Below, piece after piece: positions 39,630 through 48,666 of a stretch of DNA of 64,000 nucleotides. Under the pieces are notes generated by a model. It was not told the origin of the DNA and did not search any database. It was given only the letters and a program-made list of their open reading frames with translations. The first letter of the stretch is position 1. The number at the start of each line of letters is the position of its first letter. The DNA is taken from contig NZ_JANRKL010000062.1 of assembly GCF_033763495.1 (NCBI RefSeq), positions 6,766-70,765 on the forward strand, given 5' to 3'. The translations under genes and the position numbers were made by a program. This DNA is from Haliscomenobacter sp033763495. Lineage in GTDB: Bacteria; Bacteroidota; Bacteroidia; Chitinophagales; Saprospiraceae.

Positions 39630-41846
39630 ATGAAATCCATTTACAAGCAAAGTTTAGTGTTCCTGTACATGCTCACTGCTTTAGGGTCGCTCCAAGCCCA
39701 AGACCTTATACCAGCTAAATTTCGTTTAGTTGCGCAAAAAGCAGCCGAAAATGAAATCAAAATTGATGGAGATTTAGCCGAAAGCGTTTGGCAACAAGCC
39801 GAAAAAACGACGCCATTTTGGGAAAGCAAACCCAATGACAAAGACCTGGCCAAAACGCAAACTATCGTACAAGTTGCTTACGATTCCAAATACCTCTACA
39901 TCTCTGCCAAAATAGAAGGCAGCAATTTTGTGAGTCAAACCCGCAAAAGAGATCAATTTTTCTGGGAGAGTGAATCGTTTGCAGTGATACTTGATCCCAT
40001 GAACCGTCAATCAAATGGGTTTTTCTTTGGGTTGACCTCCAATAATGTACAGTGCGAGGATTTGCTGGGCAGTGCTTTATTCCGTGAAATGAATTTTGCC
40101 TGGGATACCAAATGGTATTCGGTAACCCAGGTTCAAGAGGGTTTCTGGACGCTTGAAATGGCCATTCCCCTTCGGATTTTGCCCTACAAAGAAGACGTGC
40201 TGGAGTGGGGAATTAATTTTGTCCGCCCCGATTTTAATAACAATCAGATCACCACCTGGACGAAAGTTCCGGTGAATTTTTGGCCCATTGACCTCGGCCA
40301 AACCGGCACCTTGGTGTGGAATACCCCGCCACCCAAACCCGCAAAGAATATTGCTGTCATTCCATATGCAACAGGGAATGCCACACAAGACCAGGAAAAT
40401 CAGGAAAATGACCTAAAAATGAACGCAGGACTGGATGCGCGTTACGCCATTACCCCCGCGCTGAATGTAGACTTGACCATTAACCCCGATTTTTCGCAAA
40501 TTGAGGTAGACGCCCAACAGACCAATTTGGGGCGATTCAATTTGTACTTCCCTGAAAAACGTACTTTTTTTCTGGAGAATTCCGACATTTTTGGTGATTA
40601 CGCCATCCCCAGTTTTATGACCCCCTTCTATTCGCGCAAAATTGGCTTGGATGAAGACGGTAATGCCATTCCCATTTTGTTTGGAGCGAGGTTGTCGGGG
40701 AACCTTACACCTACCTTGAGAATTGGCGCAATGGACATGCAAACCAGTAAGCAAGGCGGCACGCCTGCTCAAAATTATTCAGCGCTATCCCTAAACCAAA
40801 GGATTTTTAAACGCTCCACCGTAAAAACCTATTTTTTGAACCGTACAATCCTGTCGGCTTCCAACGAAAGCAAGCTAGACCCTCTGCTCGCTTATGGCAG
40901 AAATGCAGGCAGCGAGCTGCAATACATCAACAATTCAGGAAGTTTAACCCTAAATCCCTCTTTTCACTATTCCTGGAAAGAAGGCATCAAATCAGACAAC
41001 TGGTTTTATAACTTCCAGGGCCGTTACCGCAAACGGAGCTACCAGGTTTTTACTGATTTCATCAATGTTGGCACCAATTATTATGCGGATATGGGTTTTT
41101 CAACCCGGTTGAAAACCTATGACATTGAGCGCGATACGAGCTTCCAGGTGGGTTTTAAAGAATGGTTCAATCGTTTTGATTATTACATCCGACCAAAAGA
41201 AAGTAAAATCAACACCATTACCTTGATAGCCTGGGATAGCCAAGTTTGGAATCCGGAGTATTTCAGAACCGACCATGTGATCGATTTTAATGCCGATTTT
41301 GGTTTTAAAAACAGAAGCAGTTTTTTGCTTAAAATAAATTATAGCAATATTAACTTGCCCTACGCCTTCGACATATCCGAAGACCTGCGTGTGGATAAAG
41401 CGGAGTACCATTTTCCAAAACTAAGCCTGCAATATTCTTCCTCTAACATCAAGCCATTTTACTACACGCTCAACCTTGGAACTGGCGAATATTATGGCGC
41501 TAAAATCAACACGCTAAAATTCAACCTGAATTATCGAGTCCAACCTTGGGGCAACTTTTCGTTGATCAGCGAATACAATCAAATCCGACTGAAAGGCATC
41601 AGCGAAAACATCCTGCTGATCAGTCCCAAAACGGAAATTAACTTTAGCAACAATCTTTTCTGGACTACTTTTTTCCAGTACAACACCCAAGCCAACAATT
41701 TCAACATCAACAGTAGGCTGCAATGGCGCTACCGGCCCATGTCGGATCTTTATCTGGTGTATACGGATAATTATACGGCCACCCCCTTTTTTAATGCCAA
41801 AAATCGAGCTCTGGTCTTTAAAATCAACTATTGGTTAAACTTATAA
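39630..41846 (+). CDS. CBM9-like domain plus DUF5916 outer-membrane beta-barrel
   Basis: A 738-residue secreted protein with a signal peptide ending LGSLQAQ near residue 24. Residues 30-230 form a carbohydrate-binding family 9-like domain (KIDGDLAESVWQQAEKTTPF). The rest matches DUF5916 beta-barrels (NPDFSQIEVDAQQTNLGRFN and EKRTFFLENSDIF), with aromatic-rich strands to the end (FKINYWLNL). ATG at 39630 starts the signal peptide. It probably sits in the outer membrane; ligand unknown. The M20-like gene follows after 21 bases, so both are co-transcribed. Confidence 0.85.
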   Translation: MKSIYKQSLVFLYMLTALGSLQAQDLIPAKFRLVAQKAAENEIKIDGDLAESVWQQAEKTTPFWESKPNDKDLAKTQTIVQVAYDSKYLYISAKIEGSNFVSQTRKRDQFFWESESFAVILDPMNRQSNGFFFGLTSNNVQCEDLLGSALFREMNFAWDTKWYSVTQVQEGFWTLEMAIPLRILPYKEDVLEWGINFVRPDFNNNQITTWTKVPVNFWPIDLGQTGTLVWNTPPPKPAKNIAVIPYATGNATQDQENQENDLKMNAGLDARYAITPALNVDLTINPDFSQIEVDAQQTNLGRFNLYFPEKRTFFLENSDIFGDYAIPSFMTPFYSRKIGLDEDGNAIPILFGARLSGNLTPTLRIGAMDMQTSKQGGTPAQNYSALSLNQRIFKRSTVKTYFLNRTILSASNESKLDPLLAYGRNAGSELQYINNSGSLTLNPSFHYSWKEGIKSDNWFYNFQGRYRKRSYQVFTDFINVGTNYYADMGFSTRLKTYDIERDTSFQVGFKEWFNRFDYYIRPKESKINTITLIAWDSQVWNPEYFRTDHVIDFNADFGFKNRSSFLLKINYSNINLPYAFDISEDLRVDKAEYHFPKLSLQYSSSNIKPFYYTLNLGTGEYYGAKINTLKFNLNYRVQPWGNFSLISEYNQIRLKGISENILLISPKTEINFSNNLFWTTFFQYNTQANNFNINSRLQWRYRPMSDLYLVYTDNYTATPFFNAKNRALVFKINYWLNL

Positions 41847-41867
41847 CTGGGTTTAAATCCTCCCAAA

Positions 41868-43295
41868 ATGGAAAGAAATATTTTACCATTCGTATTCTTG
41901 CTGCTCAATATGCCGAGCCTTTTATCACAAATAGGCCTGTCCTTCTTAAAGAATGAAGCGATCCAGTTCATTGACCACAACAAGGAGCATTGGACGAGAC
42001 TTAGTGATAGCATCTGGCATTATGCTGAACCTTCGTTTAAAGAGTACAAATCATCCAGGCTCATCATTGAGACGCTGAGGAAAGAGGGCTTTAGAATCAG
42101 CGGAAGCATTGAAGCTTTCCCAACGGTATTTATGGCTGAATACGGTGAAGGAAAGCCAATAATTGGACTTTATGGCGAATACGATGCCGACTTCAATGCC
42201 TCCAACAAGACGGTACCCCGCCGAGAGGAATTGGTAAAAGAAGGCATGGGGCACGGTGGCGCCCACAACCTTTTAGGTGTTGGGAGCCTAGCCACTGCAT
42301 TGGCAATCAAAGCATTGATGGATACAAAAAAACTTTCGTGCACCATTCGCTACTATGGCAGCACTGCCGAAGGTACTTTAGGTACCCGGGCATGGCTTGC
42401 ACGAGGTGGGTTTTTCAAAGACCTGGACTTGAGTTTGTATTGGCACCCTGCACCAGTGACAGCTGCATCTACGCGTACTTGGGATGCACTCATTGACTTC
42501 AATGTTTTAATCACTTCAAAAAAAGTGGATGTGCTCCGGAAGGATGCCAATGCCCACCATTGCCAAAGTGCCGCAGAAAGGATTTTATCCACTATCATTC
42601 AAACAAAGCAAGCCGCAGCTTCAAGCAATAAAGTGAATTACAGCATTGCTTCTTGGAAAAATGAATTGGGATCACCCCCCGATACAGTACTGCTTGATGT
42701 GCGCATACAATGTTCCAGGCAATCCAGTGCACTGGAAATCTTTTCCAAAATAAAAAAGGAGCTAAATACACTGAGCGACTCGAATGTGACTTGTGCGCTT
42801 GAGCTAAAGAGGGCTCACCATCAATTTTTACCCAATGTGACCGCCATGAAACAGGTTTTTGTAAACATGCAAAGCCTAGGCCCCATAATGTACTCCAAAG
42901 AAGACTTGGCTTATACCCAACAGCTGCAAGCTTTTTTAAAAAAGCAAAACGACACCATTGTGGATCAATTAATCCCTTTCCAGGATGTGTCTGCGGATAC
43001 CACACTTTACGGTCATTCAAGTGATATTGGCGAGGCAAGTTGGTTCGCTCCTGAAATTTATTTTGTGGTAAAATGCCTACCACTGGGCATGAAAATGCAC
43101 CATTGGCAGGGGACCGCATTTACTGCTCATGCCATTGGCCACAAGGGGATGTTGCAAGCAGCCAAAATTATGGCGATGACCATCATTGATTATGTACAAA
43201 AACCAGATTTGCAGAAAAAAATCCATGAGGAGTTCAAACAGACGACCCGACATTATACCTATCAATCTCTTGTAGATGATACCATCAAAAAATGA
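41868..43295 (+). CDS. degenerate AbgB-like M20 peptidase, probably inactive
   Basis: A 475-residue protein with a likely signal peptide. It aligns with AbgB-type amidohydrolases: KPIIGLYGEYDA matches KPVIALLGEYDA, NLLGVGSLATA matches the NLLGT segment, and HWQG with IGHKGMLQAAKIMA matches the C-terminal end. Metal and catalytic residues are altered: GHGCGHN became GHGGAHN (lost Cys), the GEEG glutamate pair became AEGT, and the dimer-domain AAHA histidine is not preserved. Hydrolysis is therefore doubtful, and it may be a binding protein or a decayed enzyme. Full length without frameshift argues for retained function. Confidence 0.75.
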   Translation: MERNILPFVFLLLNMPSLLSQIGLSFLKNEAIQFIDHNKEHWTRLSDSIWHYAEPSFKEYKSSRLIIETLRKEGFRISGSIEAFPTVFMAEYGEGKPIIGLYGEYDADFNASNKTVPRREELVKEGMGHGGAHNLLGVGSLATALAIKALMDTKKLSCTIRYYGSTAEGTLGTRAWLARGGFFKDLDLSLYWHPAPVTAASTRTWDALIDFNVLITSKKVDVLRKDANAHHCQSAAERILSTIIQTKQAAASSNKVNYSIASWKNELGSPPDTVLLDVRIQCSRQSSALEIFSKIKKELNTLSDSNVTCALELKRAHHQFLPNVTAMKQVFVNMQSLGPIMYSKEDLAYTQQLQAFLKKQNDTIVDQLIPFQDVSADTTLYGHSSDIGEASWFAPEIYFVVKCLPLGMKMHHWQGTAFTAHAIGHKGMLQAAKIMAMTIIDYVQKPDLQKKIHEEFKQTTRHYTYQSLVDDTIKK

Positions 43296-43310
43296 TCCTA
43301 AAAATCTTTT

Positions 43311-43333
43311 CCAAAATCATGAAAATGGAGGCC
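43311..43333 (+). repeat. 23-base repeat after the M20-like gene (copy 2)
   Basis: CCAAAATCATGAAAATGG followed by AGGCC matches 39563-39585 at 21 of 23 positions. It begins 15 bases after the stop of the M20-like gene. Confidence 0.5.
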
Positions 43334-43423
43334 TAGCTAGGTAAAAGCACAAATCTTGCAGCAGAATTCACCCATTTGAGTAGTCAACTGAGCTTACTTA
43401 CTAAAACTTTTAAATTTATAATC

Positions 43424-43732
43424 ATGAAGGATTTAAAAACTGGATTTTACACCCTTCTTATTGCTGTTTTAGCAATGGTTTCCGCTGAGCTAAAAGCACA
43501 AATTCTACCTCTGCCACTTGACCAGCAGGTTCTGCAGGGCAATATCTTGGTAGTAGAGGGTTTGTTGCAAGCAAAGTATGGTGAAGTACCTTACGAAATG
43601 CGGTTCGTGACTATTTTTCATTTTCAGCAAGGTAAGATCGTAAAAAAGTACGATTATTACGACAACAAAGACTGGTACAAAGCGAAGGAAGAATGGGAGC
43701 AGCGGAAGAATAGAGCTGAAAAAGGTAAGTAA
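43424..43732 (+). CDS. small secreted hypothetical protein
   Basis: A 102-residue protein with a signal peptide (MKDLKTGFYTLLIAVLAMVS, cut near LKAQ at residue 25). The remaining 77 residues include FVTIFHFQQGKIVKKYDYYD, reminiscent of small SnoaL-like or NTF2-like fragments, and end in a charged helix. I do not recognise a family. ATG at 43424 begins the signal peptide. It may belong to the same expression unit as the preceding genes. Confidence 0.5.
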   Translation: MKDLKTGFYTLLIAVLAMVSAELKAQILPLPLDQQVLQGNILVVEGLLQAKYGEVPYEMRFVTIFHFQQGKIVKKYDYYDNKDWYKAKEEWEQRKNRAEKGK

Positions 43733-43777
43733 TGCTAAGTAGCTAGTCAATCAATTGCTGATGATTTATTACCTGAC

Positions 43778-43972
43778 ATGCAAGGGCGGAACTGGTTTTT
43801 TGTGATGCAGGATGGAAAAAATTACTACCTGAGCAATGCTTACCATGCTTCTGACGATGATTTGTATAAAATATACGCCATCCTGAAAAAATGTAGGATG
43901 ATGGCAGAAGGGGTGGCCATTCAGGAAGCGGAGCAGGTGAAGAAGAAGGGTGGGAAGAAGATGGTGGTTTAG
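43778..43972 (+). CDS. short hypothetical protein, possible gene remnant
   Basis: A 64-residue frame with MQGRNWFFVMQDGKNYYLSN and a lysine-rich C-terminus. The same frame is open upstream without a start from 43743, so it may be the end of a decayed gene. Nothing else is recognisable in 43733-44048, where the stop-to-stop gap to the glycosyltransferase is 316 bases. Confidence 0.3.
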   Translation: MQGRNWFFVMQDGKNYYLSNAYHASDDDLYKIYAILKKCRMMAEGVAIQEAEQVKKKGGKKMVV

Positions 43973-44048
43973 ATATAGGTCTAGACAAAGGGGCATCCTC
44001 AAAGCCAAGAAATATCTTCCAAGTTTTCATAGCTACATAGTTTAGACT

Positions 44049-45146
44049 TTATCGATACATTTCTACCAATCTCACCTTCTCCATTTCCCAACACCACTCA
44101 ACTGCCGCCTTCCGACAATTTTCCTCCAGTGCCAAATACAACTCACCATCCCCCAACAAGTGCTCAATCGCCTGCACCAACACCTCCACCTCCAAACGAT
44201 TGATCAAATAAAATACCCGGTGCTCTTCTTGCAGCGCCAAATATTCCGGGAAATTCATCTGAATCGAGGGTACTCCTGCCTGTACATAGTCAAAAGCCTT
44301 GTTCGCCAGGGAATAAAAATAACTCAGACCACGGTTTTCCAGCAGATTTAAGCCTATGCTGGCTTGTTGCGTGACCGAACGTAGTTCCACAGGGTTCAAA
44401 TAGCCCAAGAAGCGCACTTTGCATTCCACTTGCAAATCCTTAGCCAATTGTCGCAATTCCTGTGATAAATCCCCTTCACCCGCCAACCACAGCACTGCCC
44501 CTTCAATTTTTTGCATCGCTGCAATGGCTGTCTCCAGGCCCCGGCCAGCATTGAGTACACCTTGATAGAGGATAATGGGCGGAGTTGAGGAGTTGAGGGG
44601 GGGAGGAGTTGAGGAAGGGTTGCTGTTTTGGAATGGCATGTTCCGCACAACTTCAAAGGGAATGCCGTAGCGCTGTTGGAAAATTTGGGCGAGTGCCGGG
44701 CCTACCGTATAAGCCTTATCAACATGGGGAATACCAATTCGGGCGACCATTTCCCAAATCCACTTGGTTAACGGCCTGCCAACGACCTCGGGCACCTCAC
44801 TGAAGTACTCATGCGCATCATAATAGCACTTCTTGCCTTTTAAACGGGCTACACCCAAGCAAGGCATGATGGTATCCAGGTCGATGCCCGTGTATACATC
44901 AAAGCTTTTTTGCAACAACAGCCACCAAAACAACCTGAAATTGTATTCCAGGTAAAACAGTTTCCCTTTTTCAAACCAACAGGCCAGGCGAACTTGTCGA
45001 TAAGGAGCAGGGGGTAGGAGCGGAGAGGTTTTGCGCAAGCGGCCCACCAAGGTCACCTCGTGCCCTTCTGCACTCAGCGTACCACAAATGCGCTGCATCC
45101 GTTGATCGTAGCACAAATCATTGGTGACCGTGAAAACCAGTTTCAT
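44049..45146 (-). CDS. glycosyltransferase family 4-like protein
   Basis: A 365-residue GT-B-fold protein starting MKLVFTVTNDLCYDQRMQRI, a common start for cell-surface sugar transferases that use activated sugars. The C-terminal domain begins at IILYQGVLNAGRGLETAI (near residue 193) and has KVRFLGYLNPVELRSVTQQA. Residues 176-191 are a Ser/Pro/Thr linker encoded by repeat DNA of the GTTGAGG type (44580-44622), an unusual insertion at the domain boundary. The start overlaps the recQ stop by four bases (ATGA). Product glycan unknown. Confidence 0.83.
   Translation of the reverse strand: MKLVFTVTNDLCYDQRMQRICGTLSAEGHEVTLVGRLRKTSPLLPPAPYRQVRLACWFEKGKLFYLEYNFRLFWWLLLQKSFDVYTGIDLDTIMPCLGVARLKGKKCYYDAHEYFSEVPEVVGRPLTKWIWEMVARIGIPHVDKAYTVGPALAQIFQQRYGIPFEVVRNMPFQNSNPSSTPPPLNSSTPPIILYQGVLNAGRGLETAIAAMQKIEGAVLWLAGEGDLSQELRQLAKDLQVECKVRFLGYLNPVELRSVTQQASIGLNLLENRGLSYFYSLANKAFDYVQAGVPSIQMNFPEYLALQEEHRVFYLINRLEVEVLVQAIEHLLGDGELYLALEENCRKAAVEWCWEMEKVRLVEMYR
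44580..44622. repeat. single-arm family A repeat inside the glycosyltransferase gene
   Basis: Four GGAGTTGAGG-like units (44580-44622) lie in frame and encode the low-complexity linker NSNPSSTPPPLNSSTPP. No complementary arm follows, unlike the intergenic copies, so it is probably a partial insertion or local expansion. Confidence 0.6.
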
Positions 45147-47044
45147 GTTTTAAGCTGGAGTTTACCGTTTTTTTCAATCAGAAGACCCTCATTTTGCATA
45201 AAAGTGAGTGCTTCCAGAACTTGCTTTTGGGTTTTAGGCGCGAAGGAATCGACTACAGCTTTGACGGGTAGGGCTTCTTGCTCCAACAAGCGTTGGATCT
45301 TTTGGCGGATTCGCTCATAGGCCTCTCCATCCAGGCTTTGTTTTTTGCGCTCCAAACAGACGTCACAAACGCCACAAGACGGAGCGTCTTTTTCCCCAAA
45401 ATAATGCAACAACTGTTGGCTGCGGCAGATTTTTTCCTCCGCGTAGGCAATGGCTTTTTGGATGCGTTCCGCGTGACGGGTTTTGCGGAAATTGTACAAT
45501 TGCGTGTCAAAAATCAGGTAGGTAGCATCCACCCGTTCGCGCAGATAGCTCAATTGGGGTTTGTCCTTTTGCGGGTTGTATTCAATGATGTGGTCTTCCT
45601 GCATGCGCAACAGCGCCCGTTGCAACTGCTCAGCTGAAATTTTACAATACTCCGCCAACTTTCTCTCGCTAAAAGCAACATAACTGGAAAAAACACCCTG
45701 ATAACTACGCAAAATGATCTTCAGTACTTTATCCAATTCGCGGTTTTTGATCTGGTAATCGTACAAACGCTCCTTATCCACTTTGATGAGTAGGGTAGAA
45801 GGGGTGAAAACCGCTTCAGATAAACTGATCCAACCTTCCTGTTCCAGCAATTTGAGGCAATTGAAGGTGCGTACGGGTTCCAATTGAAACTTTTTACAAA
45901 AATCGGAAATGTCAAAATCATAACTTTCACCCTGGCCACCGCCCAGCGCCAATTGAAAATAACTGCCCAGTGCCCGATAAACCTGCCGCGCTTCGTCCAA
46001 ACTGGGGAAGGCCTGCTCGAATTGGTATTCCAAACTGCGACGGTCATTTTGGTTGTACAACAGTACTGCGAAAGATTTGAGCCCATCGCGGCCGCCCCGC
46101 CCTGCCTCTTGAAAATAAGCTTCCAGGCTATCGGGTAATTCCAGGTGCACCACTGTGCGTACATCCGGCTTGTCAATACCCATACCAAAGGCATTGGTGC
46201 TGACCATTACCCGGGTGCGCCCATTGACCCAGGCGTCTTGTTTGGCCGAACGCTCATCGGGTGTGAGACCTGCATGGTAAAAATCGGCGGAGATGCGTTT
46301 CTTTTGCAGCAATTGGGCGATTTCTTTGGTCCGCCGTCGATTGCGTACGTAAACCACGCCACTGCCGGGGACTTTTTGCAAAATAGCTACAAGTTGTTCC
46401 TCTTTGGCTTCACTGGGGCGCACAATGTAAGCGAGGTTGGGTCGGGCAAAACTGGATTGAAAAACCTGTTGGTCGTGGAAATCCAATCTGGCCTGAATGT
46501 CCTGCACCACTTCTTGGGTTGCCGTGGCAGTCAAGGCAATGATGGGCACCTGAGGGAAAAAATCCCTGATTTTGGCGATTTCCAGGTATGGGGGGCGAAA
46601 ATCGTAGCCCCATTGCGAGATACAATGCGCTTCATCCACTGCAAAAAAAGAGACCTTCATCCGTTTGATGCGCTCTCGAGCCAAGTCGCTCACCAGCCGT
46701 TCGGGTGAGAGGTAAAGGAATTTTACATCGCCGTGTACACAATTGTCCAACAAACGGTCAATATCTCGATAAGCCATTCCAGCGTAGATGGCCAGAGCCG
46801 AAATGCCCTTTTTTTGCAGGTTTTGCACCTGATCTTTCATGAGGGCGATCAGTGGCGAAATAACGATGCAGATTCCTTCCTGGCAAAGGGCCGGGACTTG
46901 AAAACAAATAGATTTCCCTCCACCCGTTGGCAGCAGTGCCAGGGTGTCTCTTCCCTCCAAAACCGACTGAATGATGTGCTCTTGCTGGGGCCTGAATTGC
47001 TCATGTCCCCAATACTGGCGCAAAATATCGATGGGTTCTCTCAT
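45143..47044 (-). CDS. recQ: ATP-dependent DNA helicase RecQ
   Basis: A 633-residue superfamily 2 helicase unwinding DNA in the 3'-5' direction during repair and replication restart. Walker A LPTGGGKSICFQ, the DEAH box VDEAHCISQWGYDFRP, SATATQEVVQD-like motif III (ALTATATQEVV) and motif VI EAGRGGRDG are all present. The RecQ-Ct zinc site is CRSQQLLHYFGEKDAPSCGV with downstream cysteines. I do not see a clear HRDC domain; the C-terminus is winged-helix-like only. The ATG is at 47044. It overlaps the glycosyltransferase start by four bases. Confidence 0.93.
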   Translation of the reverse strand: MREPIDILRQYWGHEQFRPQQEHIIQSVLEGRDTLALLPTGGGKSICFQVPALCQEGICIVISPLIALMKDQVQNLQKKGISALAIYAGMAYRDIDRLLDNCVHGDVKFLYLSPERLVSDLARERIKRMKVSFFAVDEAHCISQWGYDFRPPYLEIAKIRDFFPQVPIIALTATATQEVVQDIQARLDFHDQQVFQSSFARPNLAYIVRPSEAKEEQLVAILQKVPGSGVVYVRNRRRTKEIAQLLQKKRISADFYHAGLTPDERSAKQDAWVNGRTRVMVSTNAFGMGIDKPDVRTVVHLELPDSLEAYFQEAGRGGRDGLKSFAVLLYNQNDRRSLEYQFEQAFPSLDEARQVYRALGSYFQLALGGGQGESYDFDISDFCKKFQLEPVRTFNCLKLLEQEGWISLSEAVFTPSTLLIKVDKERLYDYQIKNRELDKVLKIILRSYQGVFSSYVAFSERKLAEYCKISAEQLQRALLRMQEDHIIEYNPQKDKPQLSYLRERVDATYLIFDTQLYNFRKTRHAERIQKAIAYAEEKICRSQQLLHYFGEKDAPSCGVCDVCLERKKQSLDGEAYERIRQKIQRLLEQEALPVKAVVDSFAPKTQKQVLEALTFMQNEGLLIEKNGKLQLKT

Positions 47045-47062
47045 TTCTGCATTTCGATCAAC

Positions 47063-47635
47063 TTAAAAATCCAGTAACTCCCGATACACCCGATCCACTG
47101 GCAAGCCCATAATGTTGGTAAAAGTACCTTCAATTCGGGAGATTTTACAAAGCCCGATCCATTCCTGAATGGCATAAGAGCCAGCCTTGTCAAATGGGCG
47201 GTATTTTTCGACGTAAAAATCAATCTCTGCTTCACTCAATGGTTCAAATTGTACCCGGGATTCGGCAGAAAAAACTTTTTCCCGCTCTTTGGACAACAAA
47301 CAAACTCCGGTAATGACCCGATGCAATTGCCCGGATAGTTTTTGCAACATCTGCCGGGCATCCACTGCGTCGATCGGTTTGCCATAAATGATTCCATCCA
47401 GAATGACCACGCTGTCGGCAGCCAGAATAATTTCGTCCTCTTGGATAAACTCGCGGGAAGCGTAGGCTTTTTTGCGTGCCAAATACGCTGCTACCTCATC
47501 TACTGGAGTATCAGGTGGGTATGTTTCCTCTACCTCGGTAGTTTTGATTGTAAAATTGAAACCTGCTTCTCGCAGGAGCTGACTACGTCGGGGTGAGGTA
47601 GAAGCCAGGATAATGTTTAGGGACAATGGATTCAT
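47063..47635 (-). CDS. maf: Maf-family nucleoside triphosphate pyrophosphatase
   Basis: A 190-residue housecleaning enzyme that hydrolyses dTTP, UTP or modified pyrimidine NTPs. The signature ILASTSPRRSQLLREAGF near residue 9, then LAADSVVILDGIIYGKP and SYAIQEWIGLCKISRIEGTF, are standard. It lies 18 bases upstream of recQ and 10 bases downstream of the prenyltransferase gene, forming part of a continuous minus-strand run. Confidence 0.93.
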   Translation of the reverse strand: MNPLSLNIILASTSPRRSQLLREAGFNFTIKTTEVEETYPPDTPVDEVAAYLARKKAYASREFIQEDEIILAADSVVILDGIIYGKPIDAVDARQMLQKLSGQLHRVITGVCLLSKEREKVFSAESRVQFEPLSEAEIDFYVEKYRPFDKAGSYAIQEWIGLCKISRIEGTFTNIMGLPVDRVYRELLDF

Positions 47636-47645
47636 TCAAATGGTT

Positions 47646-48569
47646 TTAAAGGAGGAGCAGCAAAACTCCAGCCAGCATGACGCCCTTGGCCAGATTGCTG
47701 ATGTGGTGATAATCGCTGGGCTTTTGTGCCTTTTGCAGCAGGTAAATTGCATAAATCAAAGGGGCCACTACACCAATCAATGCTCCAAGAAAAAAACGAG
47801 TACTAAAACCAGGAAACTGATAAATGTATAAGCCACCAAGTGAGATCAGCAACAATGCTGCTACGGAAATTGCCAGGTATTTTGCCGCGTTATCCCCTGC
47901 GGCAATGGGAAATGTGCGGCAACCCGCTGCCTCATCGCCAATTTTATCTTCCAAATCCTTGACAATTTCACGGAAAAGGGTGCTCAAAAAAGCAAAGGCA
48001 CAATACCAAATGATGACCGACTGCAAAGCTTGAGCTGTTTGTGGTACAACATTTTGCAGGGCCCTCCAACCTGGTAATTCTGCCAACCAGACTAAACCCG
48101 CCACTCCTGCACAAAACAACGAGACCAAGATATTGCCTAGCAAAGGTCGTTTTTTGAGGGTTTTGGTGTACAAATACAACAACCCAAAGGACAAAATGTA
48201 CAGACTGATCATGTAAACTTGTCCAATGCGAAAAGCGAGGTAAAGTGACAACAAAAAACCAGAATAGCCCAGCAGGGCATAAATCCAAATGCAGCTCTTG
48301 GCGCTGATTTTTACATTAACGATGACCTTGGACTTGCGGTTGTGCAAATCCATCTCATAATCATACAAATCATTGATGATGTAACCACAAGCAGTGGTAC
48401 AGAGGGTAGCCAGAACCAAAAAGCAAAAATCAAGGGTTTTCAGTCGTGGGTTTATTGCCTCTTGTGCAAATGTGGGCAACAATAAGTAGAAGTAAAGCAA
48501 GGATTGGACCAGTGCCACAATTAACAAATTGGGCAGCCTCAGTAAGCGGAAGAGGGACATTAGAACCAT
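47646..48569 (-). CDS. UbiA-family prenyltransferase
   Basis: A 307-residue integral membrane protein with about eight or nine transmembrane helices. The two aspartate-rich motifs are NDLYDYEMD (near residue 70) and KDLEDKIGDE (near 190), which bind magnesium and the prenyl diphosphate. Similar Bacteroidota proteins are annotated as geranylgeranylglycerol-phosphate or menaquinone-type transferases; the acceptor cannot be told here. ATG at 48569 or 48560 are equally possible starts. It follows the KdsC gene after 97 bases. Confidence 0.85.
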   Translation of the reverse strand: MVLMSLFRLLRLPNLLIVALVQSLLYFYLLLPTFAQEAINPRLKTLDFCFLVLATLCTTACGYIINDLYDYEMDLHNRKSKVIVNVKISAKSCIWIYALLGYSGFLLSLYLAFRIGQVYMISLYILSFGLLYLYTKTLKKRPLLGNILVSLFCAGVAGLVWLAELPGWRALQNVVPQTAQALQSVIIWYCAFAFLSTLFREIVKDLEDKIGDEAAGCRTFPIAAGDNAAKYLAISVAALLLISLGGLYIYQFPGFSTRFFLGALIGVVAPLIYAIYLLQKAQKPSDYHHISNLAKGVMLAGVLLLLL

Positions 48570-48666
48570 TTGTATGAAAGTATCCAGTATTCTATTCCCC
48601 ACAAATATAGATAAGTGCACAAAATATGTATTGATTAAGACTACTTATTTTGCGCACTTATTTTGT

